Shown here: positions 51,561 through 62,560 of the stretch, piece after piece
Layout of the letters: each line of letters starts with the position of its first letter
Numbering within the stretch: the first letter of the stretch is position 1
NCBI RefSeq assembly: GCF_945859705.1
Contig: NC_079137.1
Coordinates: forward strand, 59,118,552-59,182,551
DNA from: Episyrphus balteatus
Taxonomy: Eukaryota > Arthropoda > Insecta > Diptera > Syrphidae
Direction: 5' to 3'
DNA: 64,000 nucleotides
Translations under genes and position numbers: made by a program
Notes under the pieces: model-generated
Database searches by the model: none
What the model was told of the DNA's origin: nothing
The model's input: the letters and a program-made list of their open reading frames with translations, nothing else

Positions 51561-53437
51561 GATCATACTGAATTTTGGAACAAACTAGTTCCAAAATATG
51601 ACCAAACCCTTTTAATCAATTATATTTTGCATACAAAATGTAACACTTTCAATTTTACTAAACACTTTTTGAAAATAAGTGTTAAACTGATGAAATTTGT
51701 CATTAATGTTTCATATGCAATGGGAATTGAAAATAAAAAGAGTGCATAAGAATATTTTTATGGTTAAGGAGGTTTTTTTTTCTAGAGAAAAAATATATTG
51801 GAAATGACCATTTAATGATTATCAATATGTTTTAGAATATTCTGTATAACTTTTAAATAAAAAACAAAATATATAATAAATTGAGTCTTTATTTGATTAA
51901 TGATGATATTAACTTGTTTCAATTTATTACGAGTTTTGTACGATGTAAAATAAGCTTCTGTTTCTTATTTAAGCCATGTAACTTCACTTCAAAACACCGG
52001 TTTTTTTTTATAAAGATACATTGACTTTAAATATTATTTGTTTTATCTCTTCATATTCATCGCTCAAAAAATAATTTTAGATGATTAATCTATTGCGTGT
52101 GTGGATGATACGTTGTTGTTGTTTCTTCTTAATAGTAAGTTAAGTTAAGTTAAGCACAAGATATCACGCATTAAGTGAAACTACAAATATTAGTTCTTTG
52201 TCCATCCTCTTTCTTGACCCTATAATGTGTGTAATGATGATCACAACATCATAACTTTTTTTTCTGTCTTTTTGAAAAAAAAAAAAAAAAACAAAAGAAC
52301 TAACAAAACTACTCAAAGTAGTTAATCACAATTAAAATGAAATATAAATCTACCATTCCAGCCAACCAGAAGCAATATCAATCAAGTTATCTTCTCTTTT
52401 TTTTTTGTCTTCTAAAAATTCCAAAATTACTTCATTTCCACGAAGATGAAAAAAAAAGCAGAAAATCATCATCATATTATTAAGCCATTGACTCTGGGAC
52501 TCTCTCTCTCTCTTGCCCTGTCGCTATAAGTGGAGTTCTTTAGATTTCCCATACTAATTCCCTAACTGTTTCCATCAATCAACTTCATATATTTTAATCC
52601 CCTCTCAGATATATCTTCTATTGAAGTAACCCAAGTGCAACAGAAACCATTTTCCCTGCATCGTAACCAAAAATAACATCCCATGTTTGAGTTGAAGATA
52701 ACGCTCGTTCAACGTTTATCTATTTTTTTGTGCCCGCATGAAATCTCGTATTTCTCCTCTCTGTCATTTCTACTTCAGCTCCAAACAGTTGACATGCCAC
52801 ATAAACTGAAGTGTTATTAATTCTCCACAAACGCGCTCTATAGCTTCAAGTTGCAACCAACTGGAGTTCTTCGTTAAGTCTGGATTCGAGCCACAAACAT
52901 GTGCCCGACATTAATAACAAGAAATGAAGAAATGAAAAAAAGGGGCGCGCTAGGTATTATGAGCTTGTCTGAAATTCAAGGCGACATTTACACAAGGATC
53001 TATCTTTTTTTGGATCTTGTGTCGCTGCTCATGCGTTCTGGAAATTAATAGAACCTGGGTTGGGTCGTATGACTTGGCTTAGATAAGAGTTTTTGAGTTA
53101 TAAATTGAGTCATTTTTTTTTTTAACTAAAAGTGGGATAGGTGATTTTGAAACATGATTTATCAAATAGTTTTACCAATTACCAATTACCAATTTACCAA
53201 TTGAACAATTGGTTCACAAAATTATTCCTTGGAGACTTGGTTTTGCCCAGGGTTGTAAAAAATATTTTTTTTTATGCATTTGTTTGAAATTACAAATTAA
53301 AAAAAAAATATTTATAGCAAATAGCTAAATAAAAAAAATAGCATTAAGATAATATTTATTGGAACCAAAAAAAATTGCGTACAAAAAAATTTTTTTATTG
53401 CAACTGAAAAGTATTTGCATGAAAAAAAAATGGGAGC

Positions 53438-53863
53438 GGGTCATAATTCTAGTTGTCAAAATTCTGTACGACAAAATTCTGTGGGGTCAAAATACTGTAA
53501 TACCATAATTCTGTACGTCAAAATACTGTATGAACAAAATTCTGTACGTCAAAATACTGTATAAACAAAATACTGACATGCAAAATTCTGTTTTGTAAAA
53601 TTCTGTACGGCAAAATACTGTAAATCAAAATTCTGTAAAAATGCTGTAAAAAAATTTCGTTTTGATAATGTAAAAAAGTACAGAATTTTGATGTACAGAA
53701 TTTTGAAATACAGTATTTTGACCAACCAGAATTTTGCTATACAGAATTTTGACTTTCAGAATTTTGTTCCTACAGCATTTTGCACATACAGAATTTTGAC
53801 ATACAGTATTTTGGCATACAGTATTTTGAATACAGAATTTTGCAACATACAGAATTTCGACCC
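53438..53863. mobile_element. AAAATTCTGTA inverted tandem element with GGGTC/CGACCC ends
   Basis: The element begins GGGTCATAATTCTAG and ends CAGAATTTCGACCC. The left half is about ten tandem copies of a unit like CAAAATTCTGTACGT or CAAAATACTGTA. After a turn near 53660 the right half is about ten copies of the complement (TACAGAATTTTGAC, TACAGTATTTTGAC). The whole can fold as a long imperfect hairpin whose pairing register may slip by whole units. It is non-coding and followed at once by family A copy 4. Confidence 0.78.
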
Positions 53864-53879
53864 CAACCCAAAAAAAATA

Positions 53880-54400
53880 TTAATTGCAACTAAATTAAAA
53901 TAACTGGGTAGAATGAACTTGCTCTTGGAGGACAAGTTGCTTAAATTTTTAAAACTTTTTATATAGAAATTTTGGAACTGTAGGTTTAAAAAACAAAAAA
54001 AAAAAACATAAAATTCGTTTTTTCAATGCAATAAAACAACATCTGAAATCAAATTGCCCCACAAAACAAGTATGCAGTTTTGTTTGATATATTAAGATGC
54101 ATTTTTAGAAAAAAAAATTTTAAATTCGTTAGTCCCGTTTTAAAAAAAAAAAAAACTAATTTTTTATAAATATTTTCTTGGAAAAAAAGTTTTAAAATAA
54201 AATTGATATGCCATTATGCCAAAATTTCAAAATAAAATAAGTGTCCCGTTTTCGAAAATTTGATTTTTCAAAAATTTTCAAAATTTAATTTTCGATTTAC
54301 ATATATTAAAACTATACATACCTATAAATGCTTTTGTATACAAAAATTTTGTTGAAATACAATTAGCAGTTTGGCAGCAAATCAGATTTGAAAGAAGCGG
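53880..54400. repeat. dispersed repeat family A, copy 4, left part
   Basis: AATGAACTTGCTCTTGGAGG, ATTGCCCCACAAAACAAG, TATGCCATTATGCC, AGTGTCCCGTTTTCGAAAAT and GAAGCGGTT match family A up to the point where the other copies read on into the GGTACCGTTAATAAT block. Here the sequence is cut by the - strand LINE at 54401 and resumes at 56160. Confidence 0.75.
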
Positions 54401-56159
54401 TTTATTTAATTTATTTAATTTATTTAATTTATTTATTCAACACGTTAAATACTAACGCAGTAATCTCTTATAGTATGACATTATGTACATTAAATATACT
54501 TATAAATACTTAAATCTATTTTTTAAATTTAATTGTAATGTATGAAGAACATATTCTGAAAATTTTTTGATTTTACGTTAACATTAATTGATTGAATTAA
54601 GAAATAGTTTTTATTGAAAATATTTATCAAAATATTGAGAGGACTATTGGCCCCATAGTTAGATCTACTAAAGATATTACAAAGAGGCAATTGCCTTCTT
54701 AAGCTGCAACGACTAACACTAAAACTCAATCTACACAGAACCGATGGAGCTGTAACAGTTCCGCTAACAATTCCCACCATAAAACAGAATTGCAAGTACT
54801 CTCGATGACTTAAAAGAGATGGAAGATTTATTAGTTGAAGTCTATGTGAATATGGTGGCAAATCAATCATACTAGACCAGGGAAGAAAACGTAAACAAAA
54901 TCTCATAAATCTTCTTTGAACACATTCTATTCTGTTGACATGAACCGCGTAATATGGGGCCCATACAATACAACCGTATTCCAGAATAGACCTAACAAAT
55001 GAAACATACAGAATTTTTAGCACATAAGGATCACGAAAGTCACGAGCAAATCTTTTAATGAAACCAAGCATCTGATTAGCTTTTTTTATAATATAATTGT
55101 AATGGTTAGTGAATGAAAGTTTTGAATCCAACACCACACCGAGGTCAGAGAAACTTGAAAGACTACATAATTGAGACGTGTTCAACAAATAAGTATATGA
55201 CAGGACATTGTGTTTGCGTGTAAAACGCATTATTTTACACTTGTCAATATTTAAAGACAGACGATTAGTATTGCACCATTCCCAGAATTTTTGAAGATCT
55301 TCTTGTAGAAGTTCACAGTCAGCTACTGAGTCAATTTTTTGAAATATTTTCACGTCATCGGCATAAATTAAAGACATAGAGTTACTTAAAACAGAAGGAA
55401 GATCATTAATAAATAAGACAAACAATAAAGGACCAAGGTGACTACCTTGAGGTACACCCGAATTAACTTTAAACCATTGGGAACATTCATTTCTAAATAC
55501 AACACTATATAATCTATTTTTGAGATACGAAGAAATCCATAAAATAAAGCGATCGTTAAGTCCAATGGTGCTTAGTTTCTTAAGTAATATTTCATGATTA
55601 AGTTTGTCGAAAGCTTTACTGAAATCAGTAAAAACACAATCTACTTGCTTATACTTTTCAAAGGCATCTAAGCAGAACGTTGTAAACTGTAGTAAATTTG
55701 TGACCGTAGATTTCTTTTTGACAAAGCCATGTTGGTTTTCACATATAACAGAGGTACAATGAAATGACAGAATATCACAGACAATGGATTCGAACAGTTT
55801 AGGGATGACAGAAAGCTTGGCAATATAGGTCTGTAGTTTGTCACTAATTTTTTTGGACCTTTCTTATGAATGGGAGTAAGAAATGCATTTTTCCATATAG
55901 CGGGAAACGTAGAATTATTAATTGACGTATTGAAAAGCACAAACAACGGGTAAGACATATATATTGCACATTTTTTCAAAATAAAAGACGGCAAGCCATC
56001 AGGGCCGGGACTGAAACACTCGTCTAACTTTCCAATATAGTCAAGAATAGTTGCTTCAGAAATTGCAAAATTAATCGAGTTAAGATGTGAGAATTCATCA
56101 ATTGAATAAGTTATATTTGAGTCATTTGTAGAGTCATTTTCAAAAGCACCCTGGAATTT
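54401..56159 (-). mobile_element. 5'-truncated LINE fragment with 9-bp tandem 3' tail
   Basis: Reading the - strand, the element runs from a truncated RT (56159) to a 3' UTR and a tail of about four AAATAAATT units (complement of 54401-54436). A simple-repeat tail and abrupt 5' truncation are typical of LINE insertion by target-primed reverse transcription. It lies inside family A copy 4, so it is the younger of the two. About 7 bp of the host repeat appear lost at the junction; no clear target duplication is seen. Confidence 0.9.
54529..56159 (-). pseudogene. LINE reverse transcriptase fragment with one frameshift
   Basis: In - strand order: GPDGLPSFILKKC, AFLTPIHKKGPKKLVTNYRP, then after a frame change NQHGFVKKKSTVTNLLQF, TDFSKAFDKLNHEI, SGVPQGSHLGPLLFVLFIND, the active-site YADD, and a C-terminal region with VRSILEYGCIVWAPYYAVH and RIECVQRRFMRFCL. 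The frame changes at about 55821-55828, just after NYRPI, by one or two bases. The endonuclease domain is absent because of truncation. It is similar in plan to, but clearly different in sequence from, the LINE at 15252, so it is another family of the same group. Confidence 0.9.
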
Positions 56160-56305
56160 AGGTACCGTAAATAATCATTTTCAAAAAAAAAAAGGTTCAT
56201 CAAAAGATGGATCTTGTTTGAAAACTATTCTTTGAATTTTTTAAACATAATCGTTGAAGCCGTTTTCGAGAAAATTAACCTTTTCCAAAATTAGTATATA
56301 GCACT
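56160..56305. repeat. dispersed repeat family A, copy 4, right part
   Basis: AGGTACCGTAAATAATCATT, then CATAATCGTTGAAGCCGTTT and a short run to TTAGTATATAGCAC continue family A where the LINE at 54401-56159 broke it. Confidence 0.7.
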
Positions 56306-56329
56306 TAGCGTGGTGGACTTTAAAAAACT

Positions 56330-56510
56330 GCAGGTTTTTTTTGTAGACGTTGTTAAGATATGATTGAAGTGAATAATTAAAGTTGAAATAATAAGCTTTT
56401 TGATGATATAAAATTTATTGTAGGTTGTCATATAAGAAAATTAACTTTAAGGTAATGGAAGAAAAAAAAATTTTTTTTTAAAGAAAAATGATTTTTTAAG
56501 GTTTCACTTC
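56330..56510. repeat. third copy of the inner block of family B
   Basis: TTTTTTGTAGACGTTGTTA, AATAATAAGCTTTTTGATGA and TAAAATTTATTGTAGGTTGT match, with divergence, the two tandem units at about 22300-22490 and 22505-22680 (TAGATGTCTCATAG, AATAAGCTTTCAGATGGTAT, AATAGGTTGT). It stands alone here, without the rest of family B. Confidence 0.55.
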
Positions 56511-57937
56511 CACCACATGTGAATTGCACAATGCACATATGTTTTTATATGCAATAATTTTTTTTTTATTTCAAATGCATTGTTTTTATTGATATTGATT
56601 TTGACACATTTTTTTTATGAAGCCTGGTTGTGACCCTTAGAAAAAACTATTTTAAAACTATATGACAGATCGCAGTACAAACAACTGATGAGTCTCAAAA
56701 TAAAATATATGACCGTCTTTTATGCTTGTAAATGTAAAACAAACTTTTAACACGTTCCAGTTCTTCCCTAGTGCATAATTCGTGTTACTCAGTGAGTTAC
56801 ACGAGTTACATGCGGATATCTCTGCCGTTCACACACAGGCTGTGTGTTGTTTAAATAAAATTTCGTTGAGCCTCAGTGACAAAGCAAACACTCTTTTTTC
56901 TCCAGCGGATACGGATACACGCCATACGAATATATCCGAGGGCTGGTTAATGGCAATTCACTTTAATTAGTAAACACTTGATGTCTTGACAAATGGCGAG
57001 GTGTGGGGGAAAATGGAGAAAACATTGCCATGCTATTTTTGTGGTTACAATCATGACGCACTGGAATATGATGTGGTTATGATTTTGGAGGCGCCTCAGC
57101 CTCCTGCTGACTTCCTTTTCCGTTTGTTTGTGTCTTTTGTTTTTTTTTCGTGACAAAAAATATGATGATGAGTGAGTTTGTGTTTATTTCTACCAAATGG
57201 CTTTTATTTTGTGTCAAAAATTTCTGAGGGGATGTTGTTTTGTTTTGTGTTGAAGAAAAACGACTTCTTTTTGTTTTGTCAACAAAAAAAAAAAAAAAAA
57301 CTTGATAAACTTTTAAGAAGAAGTTCCTTTTCTTTTTTATCTCTATTTTCATGTTGGAAATATATTCATCTGACGAAATTAAATGAAGCTTAAGAAAGTT
57401 CAGAATTTTATTATTATTTGTGTGGTTTTCTTTTTTCGTATTTCTTTGTGTTTTTTTTTTTTTTTTTTTATTTTTATATTTTTTAAGGAGTAAGTTAAGT
57501 TTTGTTAACATTTTCATTTGAAAGAAAATATAGCAAGCAAGCTTTATTGCAAAAGTTTTACAATTTAAAAACTTCTTTGCGGGCATATAGGTGGTAACGT
57601 AGAACTCGAGTATCCTGTATAATCATAAATTTGAAGAAATAAACAAAAAAAAAAAAAAATTATAAGAATAATTTGGAAAAGTTTAAAGTGAAGTTTTATA
57701 AGTTAATTCATTTTTTTTTTTTGTAGAATGATGGAAATCTTGAAATCAATGCAGGACACGTTAAAAAGTTTTTGGTAACTTCCACTGGTTTTTTTCAAAA
57801 GGGACAAATTTTGTTTTTTAGATTTCTCTTCAATTAGGTTATTTTAAAAATTAGAAAACCAAAATTTAAGGCGTTTTTCATTAGACTGAAGTTTATTTTA
57901 AATAGACGTGTATTTTAGTTTGTTCTTTTAACTCCTA

Positions 57938-58355
57938 CACAGAGAAAAATATTACCCGCTAAAAACTAACAGATTGCCATATTGTTTTACCTTCCATACA
58001 TTTCATAAGGAAATCTTATTAAAATCAACGATTAATAAGGTTTTTTTAAAGAGATTTCTTATTATTTTTATAGAGAAAATCTTATTAAAATTTGACTGAA
58101 AAGTTGATTTTTTTTTGCAACTTAGCACTAGAACAAAAATCGCGATCAATATTTTCATGGCAGGTTGGTCCAGGTGGTAAGGTGGGCGACTAATGATTTG
58201 AAGTCTCCAGTTCGATTCCCAGCCTGGTCATCGTTTTTTTTTATTTTTTTGCAGATTAAAACCCGATTGTTTTAATAAGGTTTCCTTCTTGGATGAAAAC
58301 CATAGAGAAATCTTATTGTTTTTGTTCTATTTTATGTGGTCTATTTGTCTCTGTG
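57938..58355. mobile_element. TA-flanked TIR element (CACAGAGA ends) with a tRNA-like core
   Basis: The left end CACAGAGAAAAATATTACCC and the complement of the right end CACAGAGACAAATAGACC form a short TIR, with TA at 57936-57937 and 58356-58357. Inner blocks AAGGAAATCTTATTAAAATC (left) and TTTTAATAAGGTTTCC (right) are also mirrored. Between them lies a tRNA-like stretch (see next entry). It encodes no protein. It may be a MITE that captured a tRNA-derived sequence, or a SINE inside a MITE. Confidence 0.7.
58160..58232 (+). ncRNA. tRNA-like sequence with pol III A and B boxes (SINE-type, not a functional tRNA)
   Basis: TGGTCCAGGTGG (58166-58177) fits the A-box consensus at every position, and AGTTCGATTCC (58209-58219) fits the B-box with one mismatch; the 31-bp gap between them is normal for tRNA genes. 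A T-run (TCGTTTTTTTTT) follows from about 58230 and could stop pol III. The T-stem does not pair properly (TCCAG against CCCAG) and I cannot fold a cloverleaf, so it is tRNA-derived rather than a working tRNA. Confidence 0.6.
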
Positions 58356-58539
58356 TAATTGTAAGTTTTGCTATTATTTTTTTGATCCTCTTGATTAAAT
58401 CTACGCAATAAATTATTTTTTATTGTTTTCTTGATTTTTTTAATTGCTATTGAAAATCGTACTGAAATTAATCTGTTTTGTACTTAATTAATCATTCCCC
58501 TACCGTTAATTTTTTTTTGGAAATAAACTGTTTTTGTAA

Positions 58540-59405
58540 AGTTTCATTTTGAAATATATTAAATTGTTTGAAATTTTTTCTGGTTTTGATCACAAAAAAA
58601 GTATGCCTTCTGATTTCTTGTATGAAAAGGAATATTTGGAAAAAAATTTGAAAATCGTTTTTTTCTTAAATTATTTTTTTTATAAATACAAATTTTCTAA
58701 CATTTTTCAAAAAAAAAAAAAAAAAATTAGTATGCCATTTTGAAGAAAATAACCTGGTCAACAAAATTCAACTTTTTTTTGTTATTTTCGAAAAATAACA
58801 CTGGTCAACAAAATTTAATTTTTTTTTTTTGCCACAAAAACCAAAATATACTTTTCTAGTAGTTTTTGGGGTGCTGAATCAGAATCTGAAGTCAGAAAAA
58901 TTTGATTGACCTCCGTTTTTGAAATATTACCGTTATAAAATGCTAAAAAAACGTCATTTTTTGCTGTTTTTGGGGTTCGGTTTTTATATGGGGTAATTTA
59001 TTATAAACAAATTTGTAATTTCGAAATATTTTCAAATTGATTTTTCAAAAAAAAAAGAAAATATTTTTAAAAGTCCAAAAATGTGTTTTTTGAAAATTTT
59101 CTAAAATTTAAAAAAAAACTTTCGTTGAAATGGGGTTGGTCTTGTAAAAGACATTCAGAAACCTGGTAGGTACCATTTGTAACGGTTCAAAAAATATTTT
59201 TTTATTTCACAAGTTGGGTCCTGTATCTGTAAAATTACACACAACAGACAGACATACAGAAATAAAAAATTGCGGGACCCACTTTTTTTCCATTCTCCAT
59301 CACCGTTATGCCATGTCTGATTGTTATCTCGAGTTCGATTTATTTTTCGAATACTAAACTTGCCCTATACCTAGAAGGTACCTATGTATATCGCGAGTAA
59401 AAAAT
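58540..59405. repeat. dispersed repeat family A, copy 5 (diverged)
   Basis: AGTATGCCATTTTGAAGAA, two copies of CTGGTCAACAAAATT, ACCTCCGTTTTTGAAATA, GGTAGGTACCATTTGTAACG, a CAGACAGACATACAG run, TTGCGGGACCCACTTTTTTT, ATGCCATGTCTG, TTATCTCGAG and a GTATATCGCGAGTAAAAA end. The second half aligns in order with copies 2 and 3; the first half is more altered. Confidence 0.65.
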
Positions 59406-61369
59406 TAAAAATTGGTAGAACTGTTTTTATGGGTACGTGATACGTTTATATATATGTTAAACAGGTTAAATTAATATTTCAAAAAAAATCTCACAAACCT
59501 CTTCCTCAAAAATTGGATTTTCAAAAATTATTTATTTTTCGATGTTTACTATTTGGTTTTTGAACTTTTTTAATAGACCGTTAATGTACACAAAATTTAA
59601 TTGAATTAATTGAGTAAAAAAACCCTTTGATGTCAGGTACTTACTTTTTAATTTTTTTAAAATACAATTTTCCTAAAAAAAGTGATTTATTTAAAAACCA
59701 AATTATTGTATTAACCTTTAGTTTTTTTTTTCGATTTTAAATTTTGAAGTTTTTACAAATTTAAGTACATCTGTAACGATATTTTCCAAAGAATATTGGA
59801 TAGCGTTTTTGCAGTTTCATAAAAGGTAGAACGCATATCGTCGCCTTTACGGCAAAGCGGCATAGGTAAGTTCTAAAAATTACGTTTTTGAAAAAAAAAA
59901 AACTTTTATCTGTGTTTTCGTCACTTTCCTACTATGTTGTGGGGTTATAAAAAAGTTTAGTTGTCAATGCTCAACAAATTCTTCGGTTTTTTTTTTAATT
60001 CATCAAAAGTCTTAGATGACAATTCTTTCTACAAATCAGCTAAGGCTCAAAAAAGTTCATCAACATACCTACCGAATTTACTACCAATCAGTGGTTTTAC
60101 TGTTTTTTTTAAGATTCCTCATAGAAATCAAATAAAATATTCTTAATTTTGTGTGTTGCTGTAGAACATCTCTAACAATAAGGAAACAAAATAATTACGA
60201 GTAACAACCAAATCACCAACCAAGCAATCAAACAAAAATATAATCTCTCTTCTAGCAATAGAACACAGAACAGCAGTTATTCACTAATTCCAAGCTCGTA
60301 TTCTCAAGGCGTGCCTCATCACACACACAATACCCATGCCATAATACCTGTGCTGGCAGAAGCGTATTTATAAAGAAAAATTCTGCGTGTATTAATTGAA
60401 GGAACTAAAAGCGCAGTCACAGGGTGCGCAGAGATAATGAGATAATAAATCGCTTGCTAATTGATAGCCTCTGATATTTGTTGTTTCTTTTTTTATAAAG
60501 TCAATATTCTCGTCTTGTAAGAAAAGAGAATAAAAACGAATTTCTTGTCTCTGAAATCACCTGTGGATGCTAGTTATAAGCTTTGTTCTTTTTTTTTTTG
60601 TAATGGCAAACCCAATCGATTTAATGGCATTTCCCACCCTGTGATGCAGGTTGAACTTGTGTGTGCTCTTAGCGCTCTTAGATTGTATAGTGACGGCAAA
60701 TTAATTGCGATAATAATATCCAAGGTTTTACGATGAAGCTTGCTTTTTTACAGGGGGGCACACCACAAGAATAGAATGACTATCTTCTGGTAGAAGTAAG
60801 GTAGGTATAAAGTCAGGTTAAAAGGAAGCCATTAACCAATGGCACAAAAAAAAAAAAAACAAGTTGTATGCGTTTTTTGAACGCCATTGCCGCAGTTAAC
60901 CATTTCCCTCCTTACCGAATTGCGTTGGTTGGTTTGGTGTACCCGCAGATTCAAATGACTGGGCAATTAGCCGCATGTGCAGAATCCTTTTCTCAGAGCG
61001 TTTTAATGACGTAATTTGGCTTTAAAGATCCACTCCATCTGGGCATCTGCTGGCAGCGATTTTGTTTGAAATAAGATAACGAGCTTAAGAGTTTAGTAGT
61101 GCAGGAATGCCGACCAATGCGATGGCTGAAATTCTCAAAATGACCAAATAAGGAATTATAACACTAAAAGCCTTTCAAATAGCGATCTTGAACTAGAATT
61201 TTTTTTCCGAAATGATGATATTTATTTTTTGAAATAGAAGTGAAAAATTTCGGAAAATCCGTTACAAAAAAAAATGTTAAAGATCTCTTTAGGAAAAAAT
61301 CAAGAAAACGACTTTCAAAGACCTTTAGAAATAGTAGAGCATTAATTTTAATATCATTCTTAAAAGTGA

Positions 61370-62560
61370 GTATTTGAAATCAAATGAATTTGTGCCTATA
61401 ATACTCTTCACAAGCAAATAAACATTTTGAAACTTAATTGAGTTAAATCTGAGCTGTGGTTACTGAGATATCCTCGAACAAACATGGTAAACAAAAAATT
61501 GCACACATATTTTTGAACATTTTAAAAATTAATTTGAAAAGAGGTCAAATTTTCTACTCCTATAAAGCTTAAATATTCTTAAGTAAGCGTTAAGGCGTTG
61601 ATTAGCTGAAATTGCATAAAGCATGTTAAAAACATAAGATTTGAAATCAAATTTTGATATTTTTTGTGCCTATAATATTCTTCGAAAAAAAATCAACATT
61701 TTGAAACTGACTTTACTAAAATCCGTGCAGTGGTTACTTAGAAAACTTAAAACAAAGAAACATGGAAACGTAAAGTTTTACCTACTTGAGCTTTTTTTAA
61801 ATTTGATTTGAAAAGTGGTCAAATTTAATACAATTTTAAAGCTTGAATATGTAGTCTTAAACAAACATTTAATTAAAATTACACAATTCATGTTAAAAAC
61901 ACCAGATTTGAAATCAAATGTTCAAGTTATTTGTGCCTATAATATTAACTAAATCAACATTTTGAAATTAAGTTCATTTGAATCCGTTCAGTAGTTATCA
62001 AGATATTCTCGAGCAAACATCCATATTTTTAAACATTTAAAAAATTCATTGAAATAGAGGTAAAATTTACTACTCCAATAATGCTTAAATCTTCTTAAAT
62101 AAGCGTTAAGGCTTTGATTAACTGAAATTTCAAATATCATGTCAAAAACACAAAATTTTAAATCAAACTTTGATATAATTGCTGCCTATAATATTCTCCT
62201 GAAACCAACCAACATATTGAAATTGAATTTATTAAAATTCGTGCAGTGGTTACTGAGAAAACTTGGAACAAACATAGAAAAAAAAATTTACACATATTTT
62301 TGAACATTTTTCAACAATTATTTTTTAAGAGGTCAAACTAACTCCCCTTTTAGAGCTTAAATATGTATTTTAAAATAAATATTAAGGCGTTAATTAGCTT
62401 AAATTGGATATTTCATGTTAAAAACACTAGATTTGAAACCAAATTTTGATATCATTTGTGCCTATAATATTCTCCTGTATCAAATGAACATTTTGAAATT
62501 GAGTTCACTAAAATCCATTCAGTAATTATTAAGATAACCTGACACAAACATTCACCAAAA
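61370..62560. repeat. degenerate tandem array, unit about 268 bp, roughly 4.5 copies
   Basis: The phrase GTGCCTATAATATTCT recurs at 61392, 61666, 61933, 62182 and 62459 (steps of 274, 267, 249 and 277). Each is followed in order by CAACATTTTGAAA, TCCGTGCAGTGGTTACTGAG, GAACAAACAT, CACACATATTTTTGAACATT, AAGCTTAAATAT, GCGTTAAGGCGTTGATTAGC and CATGTTAAAAACA. It is non-coding. Confidence 0.88.

Noticed and set aside
57077..57586. 169-residue open frame on the - strand
   Set aside because: Rich in lysine runs from poly-A/poly-T DNA, with no domain or conserved motif.
58160..58232. Functional tRNA gene
   Set aside because: A and B boxes are good, but the T-stem and acceptor stem do not pair; it is reported as tRNA-like only.
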